Positions 1 through 6,016 of a DNA stretch of 25,619 nt are shown piece after piece. This stretch comes from JABFRJ01 sp033812735 (GTDB lineage Bacteria; Pseudomonadota; Alphaproteobacteria; Rhizobiales; Hyphomicrobiaceae), in the NCBI GenBank assembly GCA_033812735.1, contig JAPXTA010000073.1, forward strand, positions 1 through 25,619, in the 5' to 3' direction. The position numbers were made by a program, and so were the translations under genes. The notes below the pieces were generated by a model. The model ran no database searches. It was not told where the DNA came from and saw only the letters and a list, made by a program, of their open reading frames with translations. The stretch's first letter is position 1, and the number at the start of each line of letters is the position of its first letter.

Positions 1-564
1 CACGGCCGGGTTCCAGCAATTCGCATGTGGCGGGTTCATCGCAGCCATAGACCGAGCTCGAAGGAAAACAGCCAAAGTAAAGCGAAACAAATCGGGATCG
101 CGCCTCACGAACTGATCAGCGTGCCAGTATTGGGGCGACTTGCTGCGGCGCTGAACCGCGCCGGATCGCAAGTCGCTAGAGAACTCGGTTGGTCTTTGCT
201 GGAAAATGGGGCGGTAAGCCCACTTCCTTGGACGGCCCCGCGCCGTCCGATCGCGGGCAATCCGCCCCACCTCACTCTTCGCCCCCAAACGTCGAGCGGA
301 AAACCGCTGCGGCGCTGAACGTGTTTGCAGTCTGAGCGAAAACCCATCCGAGCGAAGCGAGGCTCGGCCAAGGGCCGTCGCGGCCCTCCGCGCGCCCGCG
401 CAAAGCGCGGATCAGCAGCCGTGAGCGCAATTCCGAGCGGAGCGAGGCAGGCCGCAAGGCGGCCCGGCATACTTGCCGCCCCCGCGGAGCGGCTCGCGAG
501 CCGTCAGGCTCGCGAAAAGCCGCGTGAGCGCAACGCAGCTGCGGATCAGCAGCCGTGAGCGAGA
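1..564. other. Region with no supportable gene; GC-rich short repeats
   Basis: I recognise no gene here. Open frames exist on both strands, but their translations are arginine/proline/alanine-rich and match no family I know, as expected of chance frames in GC-rich DNA. From about 330 the sequence is made of short repeated words, for example GAGCGAAGCGAGG and GAGCGGAGCGAGGC. A 21-bp direct repeat lies at 407-427 and 541-561, and a perfect 12-bp palindrome GGCTCGCGAGCC at 491-502. The decamer GTGAGCGCAA occurs at 421, 524 and 739. It looks like non-coding intergenic repeat sequence downstream of the polyprenyl synthase gene. Confidence 0.55.
466..533 (+). repeat. 68-bp direct repeat, copy 1 (flanks assembly gap)
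   Basis: These 68 bases recur at 681-748 with a single difference (A versus C at repeat position 52). The repeat contains the palindrome GGCTCGCGAGCC followed by a second GGCTCGCGA, so it can fold. Copy 2 starts at the first base after the N run. Confidence 0.9.
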
Positions 565-670
565 CTAGTGCGCCCGGCTCACGCAGAAATGCACGACATC
601 GGCGAGCGCCTTCTTCTCAAGCGTATCCGGGAATATGGCCAGCGCGTCACGCGCCATCGCACCATAATGC
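565..670 (-). CDS. Polyprenyl diphosphate synthase, C-terminal fragment (cut by the gap)
   Basis: Read on the minus strand from the gap edge, the frame gives 34 residues before a TAG stop at 565-567. It begins HYGAMARDALAIFPD and ends VVHFCVSRAH. This matches, from memory, the C-terminal tail of trans-polyprenyl (octaprenyl/decaprenyl) diphosphate synthases. These build the side chain of ubiquinone from farnesyl diphosphate and isopentenyl diphosphate. The typical tail has an A-x-DAL-x-x-FP segment and ends VDFCV-x-RAH. The catalytic DDxxD motifs and everything upstream are missing, because the 10-N run at 671-680 interrupts the gene. No ordinary start is present. The identification rests on the tail only, so a related short-chain prenyl synthase cannot be excluded. 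Confidence 0.65.
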
Positions 671-680
671 NNNNNNNNNN
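671..680. other. Assembly gap (10 N)
   Basis: Ten undetermined bases. The count is probably a placeholder, because the prenyl synthase frame is broken here and a 68-bp repeat sits on both sides. True distance, order and orientation across this point are unknown. Confidence 0.97.
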
Positions 681-748
681 GGCATACTTGCCGCCCCCGC
701 GGAGCGGCTCGCGAGCCGTCAGGCTCGCGAACAGCCGCGTGAGCGCAA
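681..748 (+). repeat. 68-bp direct repeat, copy 2
   Basis: One mismatch to the copy at 466-533. It begins exactly at the base following the N run and ends about 20 bp before the stop codon of the RraA-type gene. This is typical of a contig broken at a repeat. Confidence 0.9.
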
Positions 749-768
749 TCTGGCGCGCAAATAACCGC

Positions 769-1419
769 TCAGAAAACCCGATACTTCAAATAGGCCTGCT
801 GCGGATCCTCACCCGCGCGGATCGCCTTCACCATGTCGCCCTCGGTCGCCATCTTCGTCTCGGCGGCGGCAATGACCTCATCGACGGCAGACGCCGGAAT
901 GAGAATGATCCCATCGCGATCAGCGAGTATGTAGTCATCAGCCATGACCTGCACATTGCCGATTGCAACTGGTGCGCCGAATGCCTCGGCTCGCCAGGCA
1001 CAAACGATGTCGATCGGCGTGTTGAATCGCGCGAACGTCGGGAAGGCCTGATCGGCAACAGCTTGCACGTCGCGGCACCCGCCATCGACGACAAACCCGC
1101 GCACGCCCTTGATCTTCAGCGCCTCGGCAGAGAGACCGCCGAACAGCGCCCGCACGTCGTCCTGCGGCTGCATCACAACCACATGCCCGGCAGGCGACTT
1201 CGACAGCACGCCAGCCCACTCGTAGAGTGACGCGTGCTTGTCGATGGTCGGATCGGGACGGCCGCGCACGGTGAAAACCGGACCGGCAGCCCGCATCGTT
1301 CGCTCGATGCCGATGATCGTGCGCGGCAGCACGCGGATCGCAAGCCCCATGTCTTTCATCACGTCGTGGACGACAGAGCTATGGCACTTGTCGAGGCGGT
1401 CTGCGAGCGAAGCTGTCAT
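769..1419 (-). CDS. RraA-type class II aldolase (HMG/CHA aldolase-like)
   Basis: A protein of 216 residues in the RraA / 4-hydroxy-4-methyl-2-oxoglutarate aldolase superfamily, often mislabelled as a menaquinone methyltransferase. The hallmark segment is visible: FGGLSAEAL at about 93-101, then VVDGGCRD at about 110-117. In the aldolases the Arg and Asp of that segment (R116, D117) bind the pyruvyl group and the divalent metal. Known members cleave 4-hydroxy-4-methyl-2-oxoglutarate or oxaloacetate to pyruvate. Other members only regulate RNase E, and sequence alone does not decide. I chose the ATG at 1419 because a strong GGGAGGA ribosome site lies 6 bases upstream; a further in-frame start at 1458 lacks this. 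It is the last gene of the minus-strand cluster, 94 bp after the small membrane protein. Confidence 0.85.
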   Translation of the reverse strand: MTASLADRLDKCHSSVVHDVMKDMGLAIRVLPRTIIGIERTMRAAGPVFTVRGRPDPTIDKHASLYEWAGVLSKSPAGHVVVMQPQDDVRALFGGLSAEALKIKGVRGFVVDGGCRDVQAVADQAFPTFARFNTPIDIVCAWRAEAFGAPVAIGNVQVMADDYILADRDGIILIPASAVDEVIAAAETKMATEGDMVKAIRAGEDPQQAYLKYRVF

Positions 1420-1464
1420 GGCGTATCCTCCCGTTCGATCGGCAAGTAGAGGCAGCATTCAGAA

Positions 1465-1487
1465 CCAATGCAAGCGATCCAATGCAA
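1465..1487. promoter_or_regulatory. Tandem 9-bp direct repeat upstream of the aldolase gene
   Basis: CCAATGCAA occurs twice, at 1465-1473 and 1479-1487, spaced 14 bp centre to centre, in the 94-bp gap ahead of the aldolase start at 1419. Such direct repeats can be sites for a dimeric regulator, but there is no independent support. Confidence 0.25.
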
Positions 1488-1513
1488 AGCGGCGTTGCAC
1501 GTCCGCTGTTCGC

Positions 1514-1732
1514 TCAGCCTCGCTTCAACCCGCCGCGCTCGATGATGACCGGCCGTGGCCTGTCGCAGGTGGATGTCGCCTGATTCCAGAGGCCACCGAT
1601 CGAGATACAGGCGGCAATCGTACGCTCGCGCTGCTGTTGCCAAACAAAGAGACCGGCGACTGCTGCGGCGGCGATGCCAGCGGCGACCAATCGTCCTCGA
1701 CTCACCGACCGGCTCCGAACTTGTCTCGCCAC
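1514..1732 (-). CDS. Small single-pass membrane or exported protein, function unknown
   Basis: A protein of 72 residues. A basic start (MARQVRSRSVSRGR) is followed by one hydrophobic helix at about 15-31 (LVAAGIAAAAVAGLFVW). A short domain follows with two cysteines in the pattern IAACISIGGLWNQATSTC, about 13 residues apart. Small exported alphaproteobacterial proteins with a C-x-x-x-G-G-x-W-x-x-x-T-x-x-C pattern are familiar, and a disulfide outside the membrane is plausible. I know no function. The start overlaps the end of the P1 peptidase gene by 31 bp, which suggests translational coupling in one transcript. Confidence 0.6.
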   Translation of the reverse strand: MARQVRSRSVSRGRLVAAGIAAAAVAGLFVWQQQRERTIAACISIGGLWNQATSTCDRPRPVIIERGGLKRG

Positions 1733-2706
1733 GACGGCAGAGCATTGGCGAATGGCAGCGCCGTCGCCTCATAGACGCCACGAGCGATGGCCCGCGCGAG
1801 CACATCGCCCGCCGCCATGCCGATCTCGGTCAAGTGCGCCGGATGCGTCATCGGCTTGGCGAGTGTCGAAAGCGCGATTACCGTATCGCCGTCCATCGGC
1901 GCATGCGCCGGACGGATCGCACGAGCGAGCCCGTCATCAGCCATATGCGCAAGCCGCTTCGCCTCCGCCTTGGTCAGCGTCGCATCGGTGGCAACGAACG
2001 CGATCGTCGTCGACGGCGGCCCGCCACCCTTCATGCGGAGCGCCAAGTCGCCGGATGCAAACCGCGCGGGCATCCCGAGCGCGCCAAACTCGGCGTTCTG
2101 CTCGTAAGGCGCCGCCCAGAAGTGCGGCCCATCGCCGATGGTCGCGGTGCCCACGGCATTCACGACGACGATCGCCGCCACGAGAAAACCCGACGGCGTG
2201 ACGACGCTTGCCGAGCCGACGCCGCCCTTGAGCGTCGCCGTCGTGACGCCGTAACCGCCACCGACGCTGCCGAGCGGAAATACGCCGCCCCTCGCCGCCT
2301 CGGCGGCCGCCCAGCCAAGATCCCAATAGGGCGGTTGCCGCCCCCATGACTTGTCGCCGCCGTTGAGCAGATCGAACGTGATCGCCTGCACCGCGATCGG
2401 CACGTTGACCGGACCGATCCTGATCCCGACGCCGGTGCCGCGCAGACAGTTGACGACGCCGCCCGCCGCATCGAGCCCGTAGAGCGAGCCGCCTGAAAGA
2501 ACGACCGCATCGATACTCTCACGCGTCATTTCAGGTTCGAGCAGCGCCGTATCGCGCGCGCCCGGTGCACCGCCACGCGTGACGCCCGACGCCGCATTCG
2601 GCACGTCGATGATGATCGCGGTCACGCCCGATGCGACCGTCGCGTCGTGCGCGTGCCCGACACGGATGCCGGGAATGTCGGTGATGAGATTGTTGAGCTT
2701 TGCCAT
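1702..2706 (-). CDS. P1-family peptidase (DmpA/BapA superfamily)
   Basis: A protein of 334 residues opening with LITDIPGIRVGHAHD, the usual start of P1 peptidases. These are N-terminal-nucleophile aminopeptidases that cut themselves into two chains. GGSLYGLDAAGGV lies at about 72-84. The GGVGSASVV segment at about 161-169 is where the self-cleavage and nucleophile region falls in relatives; I infer that the Ser there is the nucleophile. The protein lacks the GGGTGMICHEFKGG motif of the true DmpA type seen in the second P1 gene at 24622, so it is in a different subfamily (often called 6-aminohexanoate hydrolase-like or endo-type). The substrate is unknown. It starts 33 bp after the RNA methyltransferase stop, so the two are probably co-transcribed. 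No strong ribosome site precedes the ATG. Confidence 0.87.
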   Translation of the reverse strand: MAKLNNLITDIPGIRVGHAHDATVASGVTAIIIDVPNAASGVTRGGAPGARDTALLEPEMTRESIDAVVLSGGSLYGLDAAGGVVNCLRGTGVGIRIGPVNVPIAVQAITFDLLNGGDKSWGRQPPYWDLGWAAAEAARGGVFPLGSVGGGYGVTTATLKGGVGSASVVTPSGFLVAAIVVVNAVGTATIGDGPHFWAAPYEQNAEFGALGMPARFASGDLALRMKGGGPPSTTIAFVATDATLTKAEAKRLAHMADDGLARAIRPAHAPMDGDTVIALSTLAKPMTHPAHLTEIGMAAGDVLARAIARGVYEATALPFANALPSWRDKFGAGR

Positions 2707-2739
2707 GCCGCGAACGGTGCCACTCGTCGCGGCGCGACG

Positions 2740-4047
2740 TCAACTCCGCCGCTGCATGACCGCCACGAAGAAACCGTCGGTGCCGTGCTGCAGAGGCGTC
2801 AACACCAGCGTGTCAATACGGCCATCCGCCGAAGCCGGAACCGCACCGCTAACCGCCCCCGCGCTCGCACGCGACCACGCCACAGCCGTCGGCACGATCT
2901 CGAATGACGGATTGGCCGCGAGGAACGCGGCAATCTGATCGGTATTCTCGCCCGGAAACAATGAGCACGTCACATAGACGAGACGGCCGCCGGGCTTCAC
3001 ATGTGAGGCACCCGTCGCGAGAACCGCACGCTGCTCCGTCTGCCGCTTCGCGATACTCTCGGCCTTCAGCCGCCACTTCGCATCGGGCTTGCGCCGCCAC
3101 GTGCCGGAACCGGTGCAAGGCGCATCGATCAAAACGCAATCGAACTTGGCGCCGTGCGACTTGAGCGTGCTGGTATCGCCGGCGGAAATCACCTCGACGT
3201 TGGTCACGCCAGCCCGCGTCATCCGCTCGAAGATCGGCCTGAGCCGCGTCTTGTCGTCGTCGTAGGCGAGGATCTGCCCCTTGTTCTGCATCGCAGCTGC
3301 CAGCGCCAAAGTCTTGCCACCAGCACCGGCGCACAGATCTAGCACCGTCTCGCCGGACTTCACGCCCGTCAGCGCCGCGGCGATCTGGCTCCCCTCGTCC
3401 TGAACCTCGAACCAACCCTTGCCGTGCGACACGTCGGCCTCGACGTTCGCCTGACGCTTGCCGTCCTGCGGTGGCGCGAGCCTGACGCCGAGCTGCGAGA
3501 TCGCCGTCGCCGTGGCATCGTGTTTCGCGAGCGCCGCCAGCAATCGCGGCCGGTCCGTCTTGAGCGTGTTGGTCCGCAAATCGACAGGCGCACGGTTCGA
3601 CAAGGCCACCGCCTCGTCGACGGCGCCATCACCGAACACCGCCTGGAACTGCGCGAGCGCGAACGCTGGAACGTCGCCCCGCTCGGCATCACTCATCTCA
3701 CGCGTCGCAGCCGAGGCAAGCGCTTGCCGCTCTTTGTCGCTGAGCGGCGCTGGACAATGTTGACCGCCATCGCAGAGCGCCGCGATCTGATCGACGCCGA
3801 GACCACCCGCCCGCATCAACGCACCGAGCACCAGCCCGCGTGGCTTGTCGCTCCCCGCTGCATGCGCCGCCGAAGCACGCTTGCGCAAAGCGTCAAACAC
3901 GAGCGTGCCGATCGCCGACCGGTCGCCCGACCCCGCATAGCGGTTCGACTTCCCCCAATCCGCCAAAGCCGCGGAAGCGGGCCGATGCCGCTTGACGATA
4001 TCGTCCATCACATCGATGGCAGCTTTGACGCGGGCAGAGGGGCGCAT
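2740..4047 (-). CDS. RsmB/NOP-family RNA (cytosine-5) methyltransferase
   Basis: A protein of 435 residues. The C-terminal half is a class I S-adenosylmethionine methyltransferase of the RsmB/NOP type, with motif I DLCAGAGGKT at about 237-246. The two characteristic cysteines are present: DAPC at C311 (motif IV, needed for product release in the family) and TCS at C361 (motif VI, the catalytic nucleophile). The likely product is 5-methylcytosine in rRNA; the exact base cannot be read from sequence. The N-terminal ~150 residues are helical and alanine-rich, taking the place of the RNA-binding NusB-like domain of Escherichia coli RsmB but not clearly the same. It is the first large gene of the minus-strand cluster, preceded by a leader with a small ORF and a terminator-like hairpin. 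Confidence 0.88.
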   Translation of the reverse strand: MRPSARVKAAIDVMDDIVKRHRPASAALADWGKSNRYAGSGDRSAIGTLVFDALRKRASAAHAAGSDKPRGLVLGALMRAGGLGVDQIAALCDGGQHCPAPLSDKERQALASAATREMSDAERGDVPAFALAQFQAVFGDGAVDEAVALSNRAPVDLRTNTLKTDRPRLLAALAKHDATATAISQLGVRLAPPQDGKRQANVEADVSHGKGWFEVQDEGSQIAAALTGVKSGETVLDLCAGAGGKTLALAAAMQNKGQILAYDDDKTRLRPIFERMTRAGVTNVEVISAGDTSTLKSHGAKFDCVLIDAPCTGSGTWRRKPDAKWRLKAESIAKRQTEQRAVLATGASHVKPGGRLVYVTCSLFPGENTDQIAAFLAANPSFEIVPTAVAWSRASAGAVSGAVPASADGRIDTLVLTPLQHGTDGFFVAVMQRRS

Positions 4048-4111
4048 GTGTCAACCGTTTCAAACGTCACGTGCGCGGCGGCCGGCTCGCGGAACGCGTG
4101 TCGCCGCGCAC

Positions 4112-4144
4112 AAAAGAAATTAGGGGCCACCGCTAGGTGACCCC
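4112..4144 (-). terminator. Hairpin plus U-rich tail between small ORF and methyltransferase gene
   Basis: On the minus strand the bases from 4144 to 4123 form a 9-pair stem with one mismatch and a 4-base loop (GGGGTCACC / TAGC / GGTGGCCCC). It is followed at once by TAATTTCTTTT (4122-4112). The architecture is that of a Rho-independent terminator. It lies 65 bp before the methyltransferase start, so it could end the small-ORF transcript or act as an attenuator. Confidence 0.55.
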
Positions 4145-4171
4145 CGTGAGACTGCGCGACGATTGCCGCGG

Positions 4172-4188
4172 CCAATCCCTAGGACTGG
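4172..4188 (-). promoter_or_regulatory. Short hairpin upstream of the terminator-like stem
   Basis: On the minus strand CCAGTCC-TAG-GGATTGG gives a 7-pair stem (one G-U) with a 3-base loop, between the small ORF stop and the terminator-like hairpin. It could be a pause hairpin of an attenuator. The evidence is sequence complementarity only. Confidence 0.3.
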
Positions 4189-4205
4189 TTCAGACCCGTC
4201 GCCGC

Positions 4206-4283
4206 TTACGCGTGCGCCGAGGCCAGATCCACCACCCGGAGAGATTGATTGAGCAGTGCCGCACCTGTGATCTCACTAGACAT
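4206..4283 (-). CDS. 25-residue ORF with an 11-base Shine-Dalgarno match; leader peptide or microprotein
   Basis: The ORF runs from ATG to TAA and encodes 25 residues, beginning MSSEITGAAL and ending VVDLASAHA. It has no membrane helix and no cysteine. What makes it credible is the ribosome site: GGAGGTGATCC (4295-4285) pairs over 11 consecutive bases with the canonical 3' end of 16S rRNA, and GGAGG is 7 bases from the ATG. A TAG just upstream in frame fixes this ATG as the only start. It is followed by two hairpins, the second terminator-like, and then by the RNA methyltransferase gene on the same strand. It is divergent from the XRE/shikimate-kinase gene 141 bp away. I know no family for it. 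It is either a leader peptide in an attenuator or an independent microprotein. Confidence 0.5.
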   Translation of the reverse strand: MSSEITGAALLNQSLRVVDLASAHA

Positions 4284-4424
4284 AGGATCACCTCCTCTCC
4301 GTTGTTGAAACTATTGGTCACATTGACATGCTTCGCCCGAAAAGGAAAGCGAGTTGCATCGACGTCTGGCCGCTTCGACGCCATTTCGCTAAGGATGCGG
4401 CCGAGCAACCGAGAGTGACCATCC

Positions 4425-5333
4425 GTGGCGCGCGCCGCCGACCCATCCCACGAACCGCGACGCGGTGGCCAGCCGCAGGACGAGGCGTTTCTGAAGAACG
4501 TCGGCGACCGTGTCCGCATGGCCCGCGCCGGCCGCGGGATGACGCGTAAGATCCTCGCTGAAGCCTCTGGCGTCTCGGAGCGCTATCTCGCCGACCTCGA
4601 ACGTGGCATCGGCAATGCCTCGCTTCTGGTCTTGAAACAAATCGCCGACGCGATGGGCATCGAAGTCGTCGACCTCATTGCCCATGCGCCGTCGGCATCA
4701 ACAGCACTGCGGACCGCCACGAGCCGCCTCGAGCAGCTCAGCGACGACGACCTCACCGCCGCCAACGAATGGCTAGCGGCCCGCCTGAAGGATTGCATCG
4801 CCACGAATCCCACAAGCCGCATCGGTTTGATCGGTTTGCGCGGCGCCGGCAAAACGACGCTCGGCGAAAAGGCTGCCACCGCGCTCGGCATCCCCTTCGT
4901 CGAACTCGACCGCGAGATCGAACGCCTCGCCGGCATGGAACTCGCGGAAATCTTCGCGTCGCAGGGCCAGGCCGCCTTCCGCCGCCTCGAGTATCGCGCG
5001 CTCGCGAACGCCATCGAACATAACGAGCGCGCCATCATCGCGACCGGCGGCAGCCTCGTCACCGAGCCGAAGACCTACGACCTGCTGCGGGCGCGCTGCT
5101 TCGTCGTCTGCCTGACGGCCTCGCCCGAGCAGCACATGAGCCGCGTCATCTCGCAGGGCGACTTGCGTCCTATGGAGGACAATCCGCGCGCGATGGACGA
5201 TCTCGTCGCCATCCTCGAAAGCCGCGCGCCGCTCTATGCGCTCGCCGACGCTGCCATCGATACGACGGACAACGATCCCGCAGCGACCCTCGCGCGATTC
5301 CTCGATCTGATTGGCGATAAGCCAACCAAATAG
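4425..5333 (+). CDS. XRE-type regulator fused to shikimate kinase domain (BoxR-like)
   Basis: A protein of 302 residues. Residues ~24-85 are a Cro/CI-type helix-turn-helix (VGDRVRMARAGRGMTRK then ASGVSERYLADLERG). Residues ~131-298 are a shikimate-kinase fold with P-loop GLRGAGKTT (138-145), DREIERLAG (162-170), ATGGSLV (206-212) and lid QGDLRPM (244-250). This architecture is that of BoxR, which represses the aerobic benzoyl-CoA (box) pathway in Azoarcus; there the kinase-like domain senses benzoyl-CoA. No box or aromatic genes are present here, so the ligand and targets are unknown. The start is GTG; an in-frame TGA at 4416-4418 excludes anything longer. The nearest target candidates are the small ORF and methyltransferase cluster transcribed away from it. 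Confidence 0.88.
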   Translation: MARAADPSHEPRRGGQPQDEAFLKNVGDRVRMARAGRGMTRKILAEASGVSERYLADLERGIGNASLLVLKQIADAMGIEVVDLIAHAPSASTALRTATSRLEQLSDDDLTAANEWLAARLKDCIATNPTSRIGLIGLRGAGKTTLGEKAATALGIPFVELDREIERLAGMELAEIFASQGQAAFRRLEYRALANAIEHNERAIIATGGSLVTEPKTYDLLRARCFVVCLTASPEQHMSRVISQGDLRPMEDNPRAMDDLVAILESRAPLYALADAAIDTTDNDPAATLARFLDLIGDKPTK

Positions 5334-5352
5334 CGGATCGTCAGAATGCTCA

Positions 5353-5506
5353 CGGGAAAAATGTCGAGCGGTTTTCCCGGAACAAGCCGACCAAAACAAT
5401 TCATCCCATCGGTTCCCCGGAAACGCGCGCTCAGCGAGCGTTATCCGGGCCTTGACCCCGGTAGATCCCGGACAGCCGCGCCGCTTCCGCGTCGCGGCTT
5501 CCGGGA
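5353..5506. repeat. Array of three palindromes between convergent genes
   Basis: Three inverted repeats fill the gap between the ends of the kinase-fusion gene and ccmH. At 5353-5379, CGGGAAAA pairs with TTTTCCCG. At 5416-5449, CCCGGA pairs with TCCGGG and inner AACGC with GCGTT. At 5466-5506, TCCCGGA pairs with TCCGGGA and inner AGCCGCG with CGCGGCT. They resemble REP-type elements, and the first may help end transcription from both sides. No T-run follows any of them on the plus strand. Confidence 0.6.
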
Positions 5507-5537
5507 AACCAAGGGAGACTATGGGGTCAGAACGAAG

Positions 5538-6011
5538 CTATGGCGGACCGCTGCGCTTCATCAATTCGTCGAGCCGCCGTTGCTCTTCAGGCGACAGCGG
5601 CGCTTCGACCAGCACCGGTGCTTTGGCCCGCATCGACCGATGGATCGCATAGCCGGCTCCCCCGAGTAGCAGGAGAGGAGTGAGCCATAACAGCAGCGTA
5701 TTCAGGTTGAGGCGCGGCCTGAGCAGGACGAACTCGCCGTAACGCTCGACGATATAGGCCATGACAGCCTCGTCGCTCTTGCCCGACTTGATCTGCTCTC
5801 GAACCAGAAGCCGCAGATCCTTGGCAAGCGGCGCGTTGCTGTCATCGATCGATTGGTTCTGACAGACGAGGCAGCGAAGCTCGGCCGATAGCTTGCGCGC
5901 ACGCGATTCCTGCGCCGGATCTTTCAGCATCTCCGTCGGCTCGACGGCGAGCGCGGCTCCACCGAATGCAAGCCCGAGACAAACTATGGCGGTGCGAACG
6001 AAAGTGGTCAT
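5538..6011 (-). CDS. ccmH: Cytochrome c-type biogenesis protein CcmH (CycL)
   Basis: A protein of 157 residues. An N-terminal hydrophobic signal (about 5-22, ending AALA) is followed by the diagnostic RCLVCQNQSI motif, with the redox pair C47/C50. In the periplasm this pair reduces the haem-binding cysteines of apocytochrome c before haem attachment. A second hydrophobic helix (about 102-122, LLLWLTPLLLLGGAGYAI) anchors the protein. It lacks the TPR domain fused to some enterobacterial CcmH, because that part is the separate CcmI here. The ATG at 6011 has GGAG 8 bases upstream; a GTG at 6020 overlapping the ccmF stop is the alternative. It is the last gene of the minus-strand ccm operon and lies directly after ccmF. 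Confidence 0.94.
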   Translation of the reverse strand: MTTFVRTAIVCLGLAFGGAALAVEPTEMLKDPAQESRARKLSAELRCLVCQNQSIDDSNAPLAKDLRLLVREQIKSGKSDEAVMAYIVERYGEFVLLRPRLNLNTLLLWLTPLLLLGGAGYAIHRSMRAKAPVLVEAPLSPEEQRRLDELMKRSGPP

Positions 6012-6016
6012 CCCGA

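Noticed and set aside
25..318. 97-codon plus-strand frame at the left edge
   Set aside because: No ribosome site, no recognisable domain, and it ends in repeat-rich sequence. Kept only as part of the unassigned region.
4285..4300. Plus-strand GGATCACCTCC resembling the 3' end of 16S rRNA
   Set aside because: Only 11 bases match and no rRNA sequence flanks them. It is better read as a strong Shine-Dalgarno on the minus strand.
4323..4328. TTGACA as a -35 box for the kinase-fusion gene
   Set aside because: No -10-like hexamer lies 16-18 bases downstream on the plus strand.
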